Positions 1-6,471 are shown, numbered from the stretch's first letter. The stretch: DNA of 12,755 nucleotides from Hyphomicrobiaceae bacterium UBA2767 (GCA_002352635.1 DEIT01000004.1:1-12755), one strand, 5' to 3'. Notes: generated by a model not told the origin, from the letters alone. Numbers and translations are program-made.

Positions 1-473
1 ATGCAGTCGCGCGCGGTGCCCTCGTGAGCCATGCCGGACTTTTCGGCAATGCGCCTGGAGGCTTCATTCTCGATTGCGATGTCGGCTGCGATGCGGTGCA
101 GCTTGAGTTCATCGAACCCGTAGGCAATGACCCGCGCCGCCATTTCCACTGCGAACCCCTGCCCGCGGAAATCCTTCGCCACGCTGAAACCGATGCTCGC
201 CAGGGTGGAACCTGAACGATTCAGGCTCGCCTGGCCGATTGGCGTATTGGTTTCCTTTTCCCGCGCCACGAAATCGTAGAGCCGCCTGTCCGCACCCGAT
301 CCCTGGTATTTGTGATAGCCCTCGACCCGTTGCACACCGTTGGCAAAATTTTCCGGCTCAACCGCCTGCAGCCGCCAGTGGTCGGGGCCGTTCTGATACG
401 CCTCCAGAAAGGCTGCATCCTCAGGCTGCGTTTCCCGCAGGACAAGGCGTTCGGATTCAAGTTCGGGCAGCAT
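1..473 (-). CDS. GNAT family N-acetyltransferase, RimJ/RimL type (3' end cut by window edge)
   Basis: The minus strand is open from an ATG at 473 to the first base, 157 whole codons with no stop, so the gene runs off the window and lacks its C-terminus. It begins MLPELESERLVLRE, the usual opening of RimJ/RimL-type acetyltransferases. The acetyl-CoA loop RGQGFA is at about residues 103-108 after a beta strand (IGFSVAKDF). The segment IENEASRRIAEKSGM (134-148) matches the conserved N-x-x-S-x-x-x-x-x-K-x-G-F/M region of motif B. Members transfer acetyl from acetyl-CoA to an amino group (ribosomal protein N-terminus, amino acid, antibiotic or other small amine); the substrate cannot be read here. 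An AAGGGG stretch lies about 11 bases before the ATG; an in-frame GTG two codons upstream is an alternative start. It is transcribed away from the Cys-rich gene at 661. Confidence 0.9.
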   Translation of the reverse strand, partial: MLPELESERLVLRETQPEDAAFLEAYQNGPDHWRLQAVEPENFANGVQRVEGYHKYQGSGADRRLYDFVAREKETNTPIGQASLNRSGSTLASIGFSVAKDFRGQGFAVEMAARVIAYGFDELKLHRIAADIAIENEASRRIAEKSGMAHEGTARDC

Positions 474-618
474 GCTCACACGCCCCTTAGCGATGGTCCG
501 ACAAACTATCACGCAGCCAGACGGCACAATCCAACACAAGTATTGCGTATCGACCCCTTGCCCCTGCCTGGTCCCCGGTTTTGAACCTTTCCTGTTTCCC
601 ACGCGACCAAAAAGTATC

Positions 619-634
619 GGCCGTCTCGACGGCC
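619..634. repeat. Inverted repeat in the leader of the Cys-rich gene
   Basis: GGCCGTC-TC-GACGGCC is a perfect 7-bp inverted repeat with a 2-base centre, ending 15 bases before the ribosome binding site (GGGAG at 649-653) of the gene at 661. It could be an operator or, with a 4-base loop, an RNA hairpin in the leader. The symmetry is seen directly; any role is inference. Confidence 0.35.
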
Positions 635-660
635 ATTACTCAACCAACGGGAGAAAAGCG

Positions 661-963
661 ATGAATACGTTCACATGCCTCAAGCATACTGCCATAGCGG
701 CCGTCATTGCGACGCCGTTGATTATCGGGTTTGCCACGCTGGCGTCCGCGCATTCCTTCAAAGCCTGCATAAACGACATTATAAATTTCTGCACCGCTGC
801 CCACGGTGACGCCGCTGCGCGTCACGCCTGCATACAAAGTGGCGCAGGTCCATGTAATGGCCACGGTCATCCTGGCGGCAGCGTTCCCCCTGCACCAGAC
901 CCCAATATGACCTCCAATCCGGGGCATCCGCTAAACAAGACCTTCAAATTCAAGAGGCGGTAA
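661..963 (+). CDS. Small secreted Cys-rich protein (single GLG1-type Cys-rich repeat)
   Basis: This 100-aa protein starts at the ATG at 661, supported by GGGAGAAAAG just upstream; the frame is open further 5' but that part does not read like protein. Residues 1-31 form a Sec signal peptide: a Lys/His-containing N-region, the hydrophobic stretch AAVIATPLIIGFATLA, then ASA before HS as likely signal peptidase I site. The mature part has four cysteines spaced C-x7-C-x12-C-x7-C (ACINDIINFC...ACIQSGAGPC). This resembles the short Cys-rich repeat of the GLG1/Cys_rich_FGFR type (PF00839), found in small exported proteobacterial proteins as AC-x-x-DI-x-x-FC. Two disulfides pinning a helical hairpin would be expected in the periplasm. 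The tail is Gly/Pro/His-rich (GHGHPGGSVPP) and ends basic (KFKRR). The function is unknown. It is monocistronic, with a hairpin right after the stop. Confidence 0.75.
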   Translation: MNTFTCLKHTAIAAVIATPLIIGFATLASAHSFKACINDIINFCTAAHGDAAARHACIQSGAGPCNGHGHPGGSVPPAPDPNMTSNPGHPLNKTFKFKRR

Positions 964-984
964 TGCACGCAGAGACTGAGAGGA

Positions 985-1010
985 CGGCGCCCATCGACTT
1001 ATGGGCGCCG
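985..1010 (+). terminator. Strong hairpin after the Cys-rich gene, likely terminator
   Basis: CGGCGCCCAT and ATGGGCGCCG form a perfect 10-bp stem around the loop CGACTT, starting 21 bases after the stop codon at 961-963. There is no T-tract after it, so it may terminate without a U-run or protect the mRNA 3' end. Confidence 0.6.
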
Positions 1011-1355
1011 CCCCAGGTTGCGCACGCGTAGCGCTCTCAACCAGGGTCACAGCAGAAAAGCCGACGACACCCTCTCCCGGCTTCGAGAGGAATGACACCA
1101 GCGCGGCGGCTGCCTGTCGCTTAAGGCGGACAATGGCTCATGTGATCGCTCATGGGCATTCGGGCAGGATGTTATCGAGGCACTTGCGGCGCAAAATACT
1201 CAACGCGAGAAGGCTGGATGCATCGATGGCGGCGGGCGGCGGTTGACCGCCGCTCAGCTGTTGCGAACCTTGCGGTCTGGCGCGCGTTCTACCCTGGCGC
1301 TTTGCGGTGTTGTTGCCGCCTGAGTTGGTGGTATGTGCTCCGTTTTTCTGCCTGA
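1011..1355. other. Gene-poor stretch between the Cys-rich gene and the DUF551-like ORF
   Basis: No convincing gene is present on either strand. The open frames are short, overlap each other and have arginine-rich or low-complexity translations without a good ribosome binding site. The stretch contains one GC-rich hairpin (1236-1253). At its right end a TGA (1353-1355) interrupts the reading frame that continues into the DUF551-like ORF. A minus-strand frame (1150-1383, 77 codons, Gln/Asn-rich) has an AAGAAG just before its ATG and cannot be fully excluded. Confidence 0.4.
1236..1253. repeat. GC-rich hairpin with TTGA tetraloop
   Basis: GCGGCGG-TTGA-CCGCCGC is a perfect 7-bp stem with a 4-base loop, stable in either orientation. 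It lies in the gene-poor stretch with no T-run after it. The role is unknown. Confidence 0.35.
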
Positions 1356-1382
1356 ATTGTTGCGCCTCCGCGGGACGGGTCA

Positions 1383-1922
1383 TTGGTTCTTCTTTTCGAC
1401 CCCACGCTTGCCCGCAACGCGGGGATGCCGCGCGATCGCCGTGTCCATAGCCACCGTGTCGTCGTCGGGCGATGGCACATACCCAACCAAGACGCGCAGA
1501 AGAGCGATTGGGTCACGGACATCAGAAGTATAGAGCACGCCCATGAGCAGGCCTACTGGGAAGCGGATCCTGTGGCGCCCACGCACTGGTCGCCGCTGCC
1601 ACCTCCTCCCCCTGGGGACGGCTGGAATGACGTGAACACCCTGCCGTTGGCCTATGAGTATGTCCTGCTTTATGTCCCGGACCTTCACCAGTCGCGGGAG
1701 TATCCGATGAATGTGAGCGAACCGCCCGCCACGTCTTTCAACATGGTCATCGGGTGCTGCGTCGACGAACCACAACGGCCGTCTCCATCATGGCTTACCG
1801 ACGTTTGCGAAAAACAAGAGAGCCCCGACGACCCGGGCGGCCTCTCCGCTGATGCAGCCATGTTATGGCCAACGCACTGGATGCAATTGCCATCACCACC
1901 AACCCAAGCGCCTGTAGGGTGA
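1383..1922 (+). CDS. Tandem DUF551-like protein, 5' end possibly damaged
   Basis: The ORF (179 aa from a TTG) carries two copies of a module resembling DUF551, a small family of unknown function common in phages and alphaproteobacteria and marked by a C-terminal THWMPLPEPP-like motif. Unit 1 has VLLFDP (2-7), VVVGRW (26-31), DWVTD (42-46) and PTHWSPLPPPP (66-76). Unit 2 has YVLLYVPD (93-100), MVIGCC (121-126), SWLTD (136-140) and PTHWMQLPSPP (163-173). The first line of the family (normally W-x-P-I-x-x-AP-x-DG-x-x-VLL) is incomplete in unit 1: the same frame upstream of the TTG reads IVAPPRDGSL, clearly continuing the homology, but ends at a TGA (1353-1355) with no ATG or GTG and no ribosome binding site. 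Either an ATT at 1356 or the TTG serves as start, or the gene has lost its 5' end. In unit 2 the linker WNDVNTLPLAYEYVLLY fills the missing part. No catalytic residues are evident. Confidence 0.55.
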   Translation: MVLLFDPTLARNAGMPRDRRVHSHRVVVGRWHIPNQDAQKSDWVTDIRSIEHAHEQAYWEADPVAPTHWSPLPPPPPGDGWNDVNTLPLAYEYVLLYVPDLHQSREYPMNVSEPPATSFNMVIGCCVDEPQRPSPSWLTDVCEKQESPDDPGGLSADAAMLWPTHWMQLPSPPTQAPVG

Positions 1923-1956
1923 TGTGAAGAACGGATTCAGCACCGGGGAGGCAAAA

Positions 1957-2031
1957 ATGTCCCAACCGCCGTCTCGTATTTGCGCGTTGGAGGTGTTTAC
2001 GGCAGACTTGTTCGCCAGTGCAAAACTGTAG
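1957..2031 (+). CDS. 24-aa ORF with strong RBS upstream of the dioxygenase gene
   Basis: An ATG at 1957 follows GGGGAGG by six bases and opens 24 codons (MSQPPSRICALEV...) closed by TAG at 2029-2031, 20 bases before the dioxygenase ATG and overlapping none of it. The ribosome binding site is as good as any in the window. It may be a leader peptide coupled to translation of the dioxygenase, or the remnant of a longer gene. No run of one amino acid suggests classical attenuation. The peptide is not one I recognise. Confidence 0.35.
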   Translation: MSQPPSRICALEVFTADLFASAKL

Positions 2032-2051
2032 CTGGCGGGAGGAGAGCTGCG

Positions 2052-2918
2052 ATGACCACAGCAGAGATTGAAGTTGAACCTTTGACAAGCGCGCTGGGGG
2101 CGGAAATTCGCGGTATCGATCTTTCCGAGGCCCTTTCAAACACGGAGCTCAACGCCATCCATCAGGCGTTTCTTGAAAACCAGGTCATCTTTTTTCGCGA
2201 TCAGAACATCACTCCCGAGCAGCATCTCGGGTTTGCCCGCAAGTTCGGCGAGCTCGATATTCACCCCTTCGCTGCAGGTCTTGATGACTATCCCGAAATC
2301 ATGCCGGTCGTGAAGGAAGCCGAAGACACCGTCTCCATCAATTTTGGCGGCACCTGGCACTCCGATGTCACCTTTTACGAGAAGCCGGCGCTGGGCTCAG
2401 TCTTGTACGCGCTCGACGTTCCACAATCCGGCGGCGACACGCTGTTTTCAAACATGTACCTCGCATACGAAACGCTGTCAGACGGCCTCAGGGAAACGCT
2501 CGACGGGATGCAGGCCGTGCACAATGCCTCGCGCTCTTTCGGCCTCAACAGCCGCACAACCTTGCGCTCAAGAGAGGGCGGTGACGTTTCGATGAGAGTG
2601 CGCGCCGATGAGGAGGCCGAAAAGGAAGTTGTTCATCCCGTCATCCGGACGCATCCGGAAACCGGACGCAAACTGTTGTTCGTCAACTACAACTTCACCC
2701 AGCGCTTCGTCGGCTGGACGAAGGAGGAAAGCGAGCCGCTTCTCACCTATTTGTGGGACCACGCGGCACGGCCCGAATTCACCTGCCGGTTCCGCTGGCG
2801 CAAGGGCTCGATCGCCTTTTGGGACAATCGCTGCACCCAGCATCTGGCCTTGAACGACTATCATGGGGCTCGCCGGGAAATGCATCGCGTCACGATTTGC
2901 GGTGACAAACCTTACTAG
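2052..2918 (+). CDS. TauD/TfdA family Fe(II)/2-oxoglutarate-dependent dioxygenase
   Basis: The 288-aa product (E. coli TauD has 283) uses Fe(II), O2 and 2-oxoglutarate to hydroxylate its substrate, giving succinate and CO2. TauD itself releases sulfite from taurine. The iron triad is visible: H103 and D105 in TWHSDVTF and H264 in WDNRCTQHLALNDY. T130 (GGDTLFS) and R279 (MHRVTICGDKPY) fit the 2-oxoglutarate-binding positions. The substrate-site residues of TauD are partly kept: H71 matches TauD H70, but TauD Y73 appears as Phe (HPFAAG), so taurine need not be the substrate; other sulfonates, alkyl sulfates or carboxylic acids are possible. Start: GGGAGGAGA lies 7 bases before this ATG; the frame is open 24 codons upstream from a TTG without support. 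No taurine transporter or sulfonate regulator is nearby. The family call is firm; the name tauD is not justified. Confidence 0.93.
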   Translation: MTTAEIEVEPLTSALGAEIRGIDLSEALSNTELNAIHQAFLENQVIFFRDQNITPEQHLGFARKFGELDIHPFAAGLDDYPEIMPVVKEAEDTVSINFGGTWHSDVTFYEKPALGSVLYALDVPQSGGDTLFSNMYLAYETLSDGLRETLDGMQAVHNASRSFGLNSRTTLRSREGGDVSMRVRADEEAEKEVVHPVIRTHPETGRKLLFVNYNFTQRFVGWTKEESEPLLTYLWDHAARPEFTCRFRWRKGSIAFWDNRCTQHLALNDYHGARREMHRVTICGDKPY

Positions 2919-2955
2919 CTCAAAGGCGCAGGGTTAGCGGGAAGCAACGCGGCGA

Positions 2956-3165
2956 TCAGCTATCATCGATCATCGTCAAAGCGGCTTTTCGATCGCCCGA
3001 CTTCAGCTTGAGAAACAGGGTACGGGCAGCTTTGATATCTCTTTCGCTGCCGCTGACGGCTGCTGCCTTGAGGGCCACGGTGGTTGGATGGTCCGCGCCG
3101 CAAATGAAAACCAAGGCATTCGCCAGGCGCCCCAAACTTTCGCGATCGATTGTTTTTTCATCCAT
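2956..3165 (-). CDS. Small conserved-looking hypothetical protein (69 aa)
   Basis: The predicted protein (MDEKTIDRESLGRLANAL...) is soluble and mostly helical, with a single Cys in the segment FICGADHPTTVALKAAA and a charged C-terminal half (RDIKAARTLFLKLKSGDRKAAL). It has no signal peptide, membrane helix or known motif. I do not recognise a named family, though the composition and absence of low complexity suggest a real gene. The ATG at 3165 is preferred because upstream codons to another ATG at 3231 (MLKPDGRKPGQEE) are Gly/Lys/Pro-rich; neither start has a strong ribosome binding site. It converges with the dioxygenase (37-base gap) and is divergent from the radical SAM gene. Confidence 0.6.
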   Translation of the reverse strand: MDEKTIDRESLGRLANALVFICGADHPTTVALKAAAVSGSERDIKAARTLFLKLKSGDRKAALTMIDDS

Positions 3166-3399
3166 TTTGGATCCAGACCTGAGGGTGAACGCTTCTTCTT
3201 GCCCTGGCTTTCGGCCATCGGGCTTCAGCATATCATACAGTGGCAGGCGGGAAGAGCATTGTCATGTCAACTGGCAGGCGTGTTCTCTTACGAGGACCTG
3301 AGCGAAAAGCGTAAATCCTTTGTTTTAGCTAAAAACCACCGTCTCTCACCATATCCGCTTGCCGGCACTTTGCGGACGTTCCAAGCTTTAGCGACTAGA

Positions 3400-3425
3400 G
3401 TCCGCTAGTGACCCAAAGCGGACAT
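3400..3425 (+). repeat. Interspersed 26-bp palindromic repeat, copy 1
   Basis: Arms GTCCGCT (3400-3406) and AGCGGAC (3417-3423) flank the centre AGTGACCCAA, with AT following. It matches copy 2 (7892) at 23 of 26 positions by eye, and GCGACT precedes both copies within a dozen bases. The spacing allows a 7-bp hairpin with a 10-base loop. Confidence 0.7.
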
Positions 3426-3517
3426 TCACCATGCGGATGTTTGATAACTGGCTGCGTGAGGACTGATTAGGGGTGATGTAATCCCGTTAAGCTGTTACTG
3501 TTCGGCCTTCAGCTTAC

Positions 3518-3523
3518 AAGGAG
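3518..3523 (+). promoter_or_regulatory. RBS deciding the radical SAM start
   Basis: AAGGAG ends 5 bases before the ATG at 3529. An in-frame GTG at 3523 overlaps the motif itself and so cannot be its start, which fixes the start at 3529. Confidence 0.8.
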
Positions 3524-3528
3524 TGCAG

Positions 3529-5301
3529 ATGTCTCGCCGCCGGCGGTTTCTGATTATCCTGATCAAGCCTTCCCATTATGATGATGACGGTTATGTCATC
3601 CAATGGGCACGCTCCCCCATACCTTCCAATTCCCTGGCATCGGTCTACGGCCTGATGGACGACAGTCGTACCCGGAATGCCCTCGGGCAGAATGTGGACA
3701 TCGAAATCGAGGTGATTGACGAGACCAACACGGTCATCCGCTTCAACAAGTTGATCAGCCGTCTGAAGGCGGCGGACCGTGCCATGATCGGCCTCGTCGG
3801 CGTGCAGACAAACCAGTTCGGCCGCGCCGTCGACATCGCCCGCAATTTCCTTGATACCGGCATTGAGGTCATCATGGGCGGCTTCCATGCGTCGGGCAGC
3901 ATCGCGATGCTGCCGGAAGTCCCGAAGGAAATCGTCGAGGCGCAGAAAATGGGCATCTCGATCTACGCCGGCGAAGCCGAGGGGCGCATGGACGAAATCT
4001 TGCAGGCGGCATGGGCCGGCGAGCTCAAGCCCCTCTACAATCTTATGAAGGATTTGCCGGATCTTGCGAGTGCCACGCTGCCGTTCTTGCCTGCGGAGGC
4101 GATCCGCAAGATGGCTGGCGCCTATACCAGCTTCGACGCAGGTCGGGGCTGCCCGTTCCAATGTTCTTTCTGCACCATCATCAATGTGCAGGGCCGCAAG
4201 TCGCGCCATCGTACACCTGACGACGTAGAGGCGATTATCCGGCTCAATGCGAAACAGGATATCCGGCGATTTTTTATCACCGACGACGATTTCGCCCGCA
4301 ACAAGAACTGGGAACCCATTCTCGACAGGCTGATCTGGCTACGGGAGGAAGAGGGTCTCAAATTCAAGGTGACGCTGCAGGTCGACACGCTCTGTTACCG
4401 CTTGCCGGGTTTCATCGAGAAGGCGGCCCGAGGCGGCTGTGCCCGCGTCTTCATCGGCCTGGAAAATATCGACCCCGACGCCCTTGCCTCCGCCAAGAAA
4501 CGGCAGAACAAGATTTGGGAATACCGCAAAATGCTGCAGGCCTGGAAGGATGCAGGCGTGATCACCTATGCCGGCTATATCCTCGGCTTTCCAGATGACA
4601 CCCCGGAAAAAATCGCTCGCAATATCGAGATAATCCAGCGCGAAATGCCGCTCGATCTGATCGAGTTCTTTTTCCTGACACCGCTGCCCGGCTCGGAGGA
4701 CCATAAGGTTCTCCATTCCAAGGGCGTTTGGATGGACCCGGATTTAAACAAATACGACCTCAACCACCGCGTCACGCATCACCCGATCATGTCCGACGAG
4801 ACGTGGGACAAGGTCTATTTCGACTCCTGGCGGCAGTATTATACGCCCGAGCATGTCGAGACCGTGCTCAGACGCGACGCGGCGCGCGGCGCGCGAACCA
4901 GTGCGCTCTATTCCTCAATGGTGCATTTTCTTGGCTCGATCCTAATCGAGAATGTGCACCCACTGGAATGCGGTATTTTCCGGCGTAAAATCCGCACACA
5001 ACGCAGGACGGGAATGAAGCTCGAAAACCCGATGCTGTTTTACCCGCGCCGCGTCCTGGAGTCGCTTTTAGCAGGCGTGCGCTGGGGGCACCTTTTTTTG
5101 AAGTTCCGTCCCGCTATGAAACGCGTCAAGGAAGACGAAAACGCCAGGACATATACCGATCTTGCCCTGTCGTCGTTGAGCGACGAGGACCAAAACGACA
5201 TCGACCTCATTCAGGTATTCCAGAACGCGATCCCCAATACGCACGGTGCGCCGGAAATTGCTGCCAAACCTGATTCCGCGGCGAGCGTCCCCCCTGGATA
5301 A
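3529..5301 (+). CDS. B12-binding-domain radical SAM protein of unknown substrate
   Basis: A 590-aa cytosolic enzyme of the COG1032 type. Residues 1-160 resemble a cobalamin-binding Rossmann domain: FLIILIKPSHYDDDGYVIQW at the start, the conserved IPSNSLASVYGL (31-42) and IMGGFHASGS (115-124). No D-x-H-x-x-G is seen, as in many members that bind B12 without a lower His ligand or not at all. The radical SAM core follows with the [4Fe-4S] motif CPFQCSFC (C208, C212, C215), then the strand FFITDDDF (248-255), VFIGLENIDPDAL (307-319), GYILGFPDDTPE (349-360) and TPLPGSEDH (384-392), all standard for this class. A C-terminal helical, basic extension (about 430-590) contains RRKIRTQRR and a disordered Ala/Pro tail. 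B12 radical SAM enzymes methylate unactivated carbons or rearrange cofactors and lipids (for example hopanoid methylases HpnP/HpnR, cyclase BchE); the substrate here is unknown. It ends 19 bases from the convergent membrane gene. Confidence 0.9.
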   Translation: MSRRRRFLIILIKPSHYDDDGYVIQWARSPIPSNSLASVYGLMDDSRTRNALGQNVDIEIEVIDETNTVIRFNKLISRLKAADRAMIGLVGVQTNQFGRAVDIARNFLDTGIEVIMGGFHASGSIAMLPEVPKEIVEAQKMGISIYAGEAEGRMDEILQAAWAGELKPLYNLMKDLPDLASATLPFLPAEAIRKMAGAYTSFDAGRGCPFQCSFCTIINVQGRKSRHRTPDDVEAIIRLNAKQDIRRFFITDDDFARNKNWEPILDRLIWLREEEGLKFKVTLQVDTLCYRLPGFIEKAARGGCARVFIGLENIDPDALASAKKRQNKIWEYRKMLQAWKDAGVITYAGYILGFPDDTPEKIARNIEIIQREMPLDLIEFFFLTPLPGSEDHKVLHSKGVWMDPDLNKYDLNHRVTHHPIMSDETWDKVYFDSWRQYYTPEHVETVLRRDAARGARTSALYSSMVHFLGSILIENVHPLECGIFRRKIRTQRRTGMKLENPMLFYPRRVLESLLAGVRWGHLFLKFRPAMKRVKEDENARTYTDLALSSLSDEDQNDIDLIQVFQNAIPNTHGAPEIAAKPDSAASVPPG

Positions 5302-5320
5302 AGCCGACCTAATGGCCTGC

Positions 5321-6004
5321 TCAATAAATATAGGGTATGAGCCGCTTCGTCCGCCTGGCCCAATCCTCATATTGCGTGTCATAGCGTTTTGAAAGATAGG
5401 CTGACAGTTGGGGAATGAACATGAATACAAACCCCGCGGCTGCGAAAACAGGAATTAGCAGCGCCCAGATGTCGCGTGTCATGAAGGCCCATCCCAACGC
5501 CCACAAAATGTCCCCGAGATAATTGGGATGGCGAACAATGCCGAACAGCCCCTCCGTGTGCAGCTTGCCTTTGTTGAGGGGTTTTTCCTTGAAGCGTTTG
5601 CGCTGAATTTCAGAACCCGTGTTGAGATAACTCCCAAGGCCGAAGAGCCCCGCAGCGATGAGATCAACCCAACTGAGTGCTGTGGCAGTGGTGGCGCCCA
5701 GAGCTGCGAAGCCAAGCTGGTAGAAGGCGACAGCCCCGATAACAGCGATGCATTCACTCCAGTCGAACCGGCGGCTGAGTAAAACAAATGCGGTAAATGT
5801 CATCCGGATCCACAGGATGAGGCCGAATGCCATCAGGACCATCCGCCGACCCAGATCGCCTGCCTGCCAGGATTGCCCAAACCGGTTTCCGACGACCGAG
5901 ACGCCACCGCCAAAATAGAACCACGCGACAGCAAACAGGATTAGGAGATGGGCAATCGTCCATACAGTGCGAGGCAGGTAGTTTGTCTCTTTCAATCCAT
6001 GCAT
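5321..6004 (-). CDS. DUF1295/ICMT-like integral membrane methyltransferase or reductase
   Basis: The 227-aa protein has several hydrophobic helices: TVWTIAHLLILFAVAWFYFGG, MVLMAFGLILWIRMTFTAFVLL, CIAVIGAVAFYQLGFAAL, a fourth at VDLIAAGLFGLGSYL, and a pair around ILWALGWAFMTRDIWALLIPVFAAAGFVFMFI. The C-terminal motif GLFGIVRHPNYLGDILWALGWA (RHPNY at 158-162), with an acidic/basic end (YEDWARRTKRLIPYIY), is the SAM-binding signature shared by isoprenylcysteine carboxyl methyltransferases, phospholipid N-methyltransferases and DUF1295 (steroid 5-alpha-reductase-like) proteins. GSYLNTGSEIQRKRFK fits DUF1295 best. It would act in the inner membrane on a lipid or lipidated substrate, either by SAM-dependent methylation or by NADPH-dependent reduction; I cannot decide. 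The ATG at 6004 follows AGGAAG; a TTG 11 codons upstream has no ribosome binding site. It is third in a minus-strand run. Confidence 0.8.
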   Translation of the reverse strand: MHGLKETNYLPRTVWTIAHLLILFAVAWFYFGGGVSVVGNRFGQSWQAGDLGRRMVLMAFGLILWIRMTFTAFVLLSRRFDWSECIAVIGAVAFYQLGFAALGATTATALSWVDLIAAGLFGLGSYLNTGSEIQRKRFKEKPLNKGKLHTEGLFGIVRHPNYLGDILWALGWAFMTRDIWALLIPVFAAAGFVFMFIPQLSAYLSKRYDTQYEDWARRTKRLIPYIY

Positions 6005-6058
6005 CGACTTAGCCTGCTTCCTGCCGGAATAGTTCAACGCAGGGGCAGCACTCCTGTT

Positions 6059-6076
6059 TCAGCCATCCGGGGCTGA
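6059..6076 (-). terminator. Short hairpin between the 75-aa gene and the DUF1295-like gene
   Basis: TCAGCC and GGCTGA form a 6-bp stem with a 6-base loop in the 153-base gap. No T-run follows on the minus strand, so it is at best a weak terminator or processing site. Confidence 0.25.
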
Positions 6077-6157
6077 TTATCGTGTGTGTTATTTGGGTTG
6101 CCGCAGACCATAATCAACGCGCCGGTATTGATGTCCGCATCCTGGCGCAGAACAGTG

Positions 6158-6385
6158 TTATCGGCGCAGCTTGGTCTTGCCGGCTATCAACTGGAATCCA
6201 TAATACAAAAGTGCCGCGCTGATCAGTATTCCGATGATGAAGCGAAAGGGCGCTCGCCCGAAACTCAACGGCAGGTCTGGGTTGTAGCCCAACGCAGCCA
6301 GGCCGCCCATATCATTCGTAATGATGCCAGCCAGGAGAGACCACCCGCCATACAACACCATCAACCAGCCAACTGTCTTGTCCAT
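6158..6385 (-). CDS. Small two-helix membrane protein (75 aa)
   Basis: The protein has two hydrophobic helices: VGWLMVLYGGWSLLAGII (about 5-22) and FRFIIGILISAALLYYGFQLIA (about 46-67), joined by a short loop (NDMGGLAALGYNPDLPLSFGRAP), and ends basic (GKTKLRR). The start at 6385 is chosen because GAGGAAGG lies 10 bases before the ATG; an earlier in-frame ATG at 6439 would add an arginine-rich stretch unlike a membrane N-terminus. It lies between the 51-aa gene and the DUF1295-like gene on the same strand, with gaps of 86 and 153 bases, so co-transcription is possible but not proven. Family not recognised. Confidence 0.65.
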   Translation of the reverse strand: MDKTVGWLMVLYGGWSLLAGIITNDMGGLAALGYNPDLPLSFGRAPFRFIIGILISAALLYYGFQLIAGKTKLRR

Positions 6386-6471
6386 CGCAGTCCTGCCTTC
6401 CTCGCGGGCCGGAGTCCGCCCGCGCGCTTGAACGCGCATTCAAGTTCTGACCCTGAGTGGACGCCAGTGTC

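Larger units (their letters stand above)
3166..3528. other. Divergent intergenic region upstream of the radical SAM gene
   Basis: This 363-base gap lies between two divergent genes. It contains a perfect 12-base palindrome TTTTAGCTAAAA (3323-3334) in a locally AT-rich patch, one copy of the interspersed 26-bp palindrome (3400-3425) preceded by a related TGCGGACGTT half (3371-3380), and the radical SAM ribosome binding site at its right edge. Both short plus-strand frames here oppose the 69-aa gene and look like shadows. I cannot place a convincing -35/-10 pair. Confidence 0.45.

Noticed and set aside
472..660. Upstream extension of the Cys-rich gene in the same open frame
   Set aside because: The added 63 residues are low-quality translation, the ATG at 661 has the ribosome binding site, and a signal peptide begins exactly there.
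1150..1383. Minus-strand Gln/Asn-rich 77-codon frame
   Set aside because: It looks disordered and unconserved and overlaps the start of the DUF551-like ORF; its AAGAAG pre-start motif is too weak to support it alone.
1380..1775. Minus-strand frame of 131 codons opposite the DUF551-like ORF
   Set aside because: The plus strand carries recognisable repeated motifs; the minus translation is Arg/Val/His-rich with no motif and is a shadow.
3514..4209. Minus-strand frame of 231 codons opposite the radical SAM gene
   Set aside because: It lies entirely antisense to motif-rich radical SAM coding sequence and is Asp/His/Arg-rich, as expected for a GC-rich shadow.
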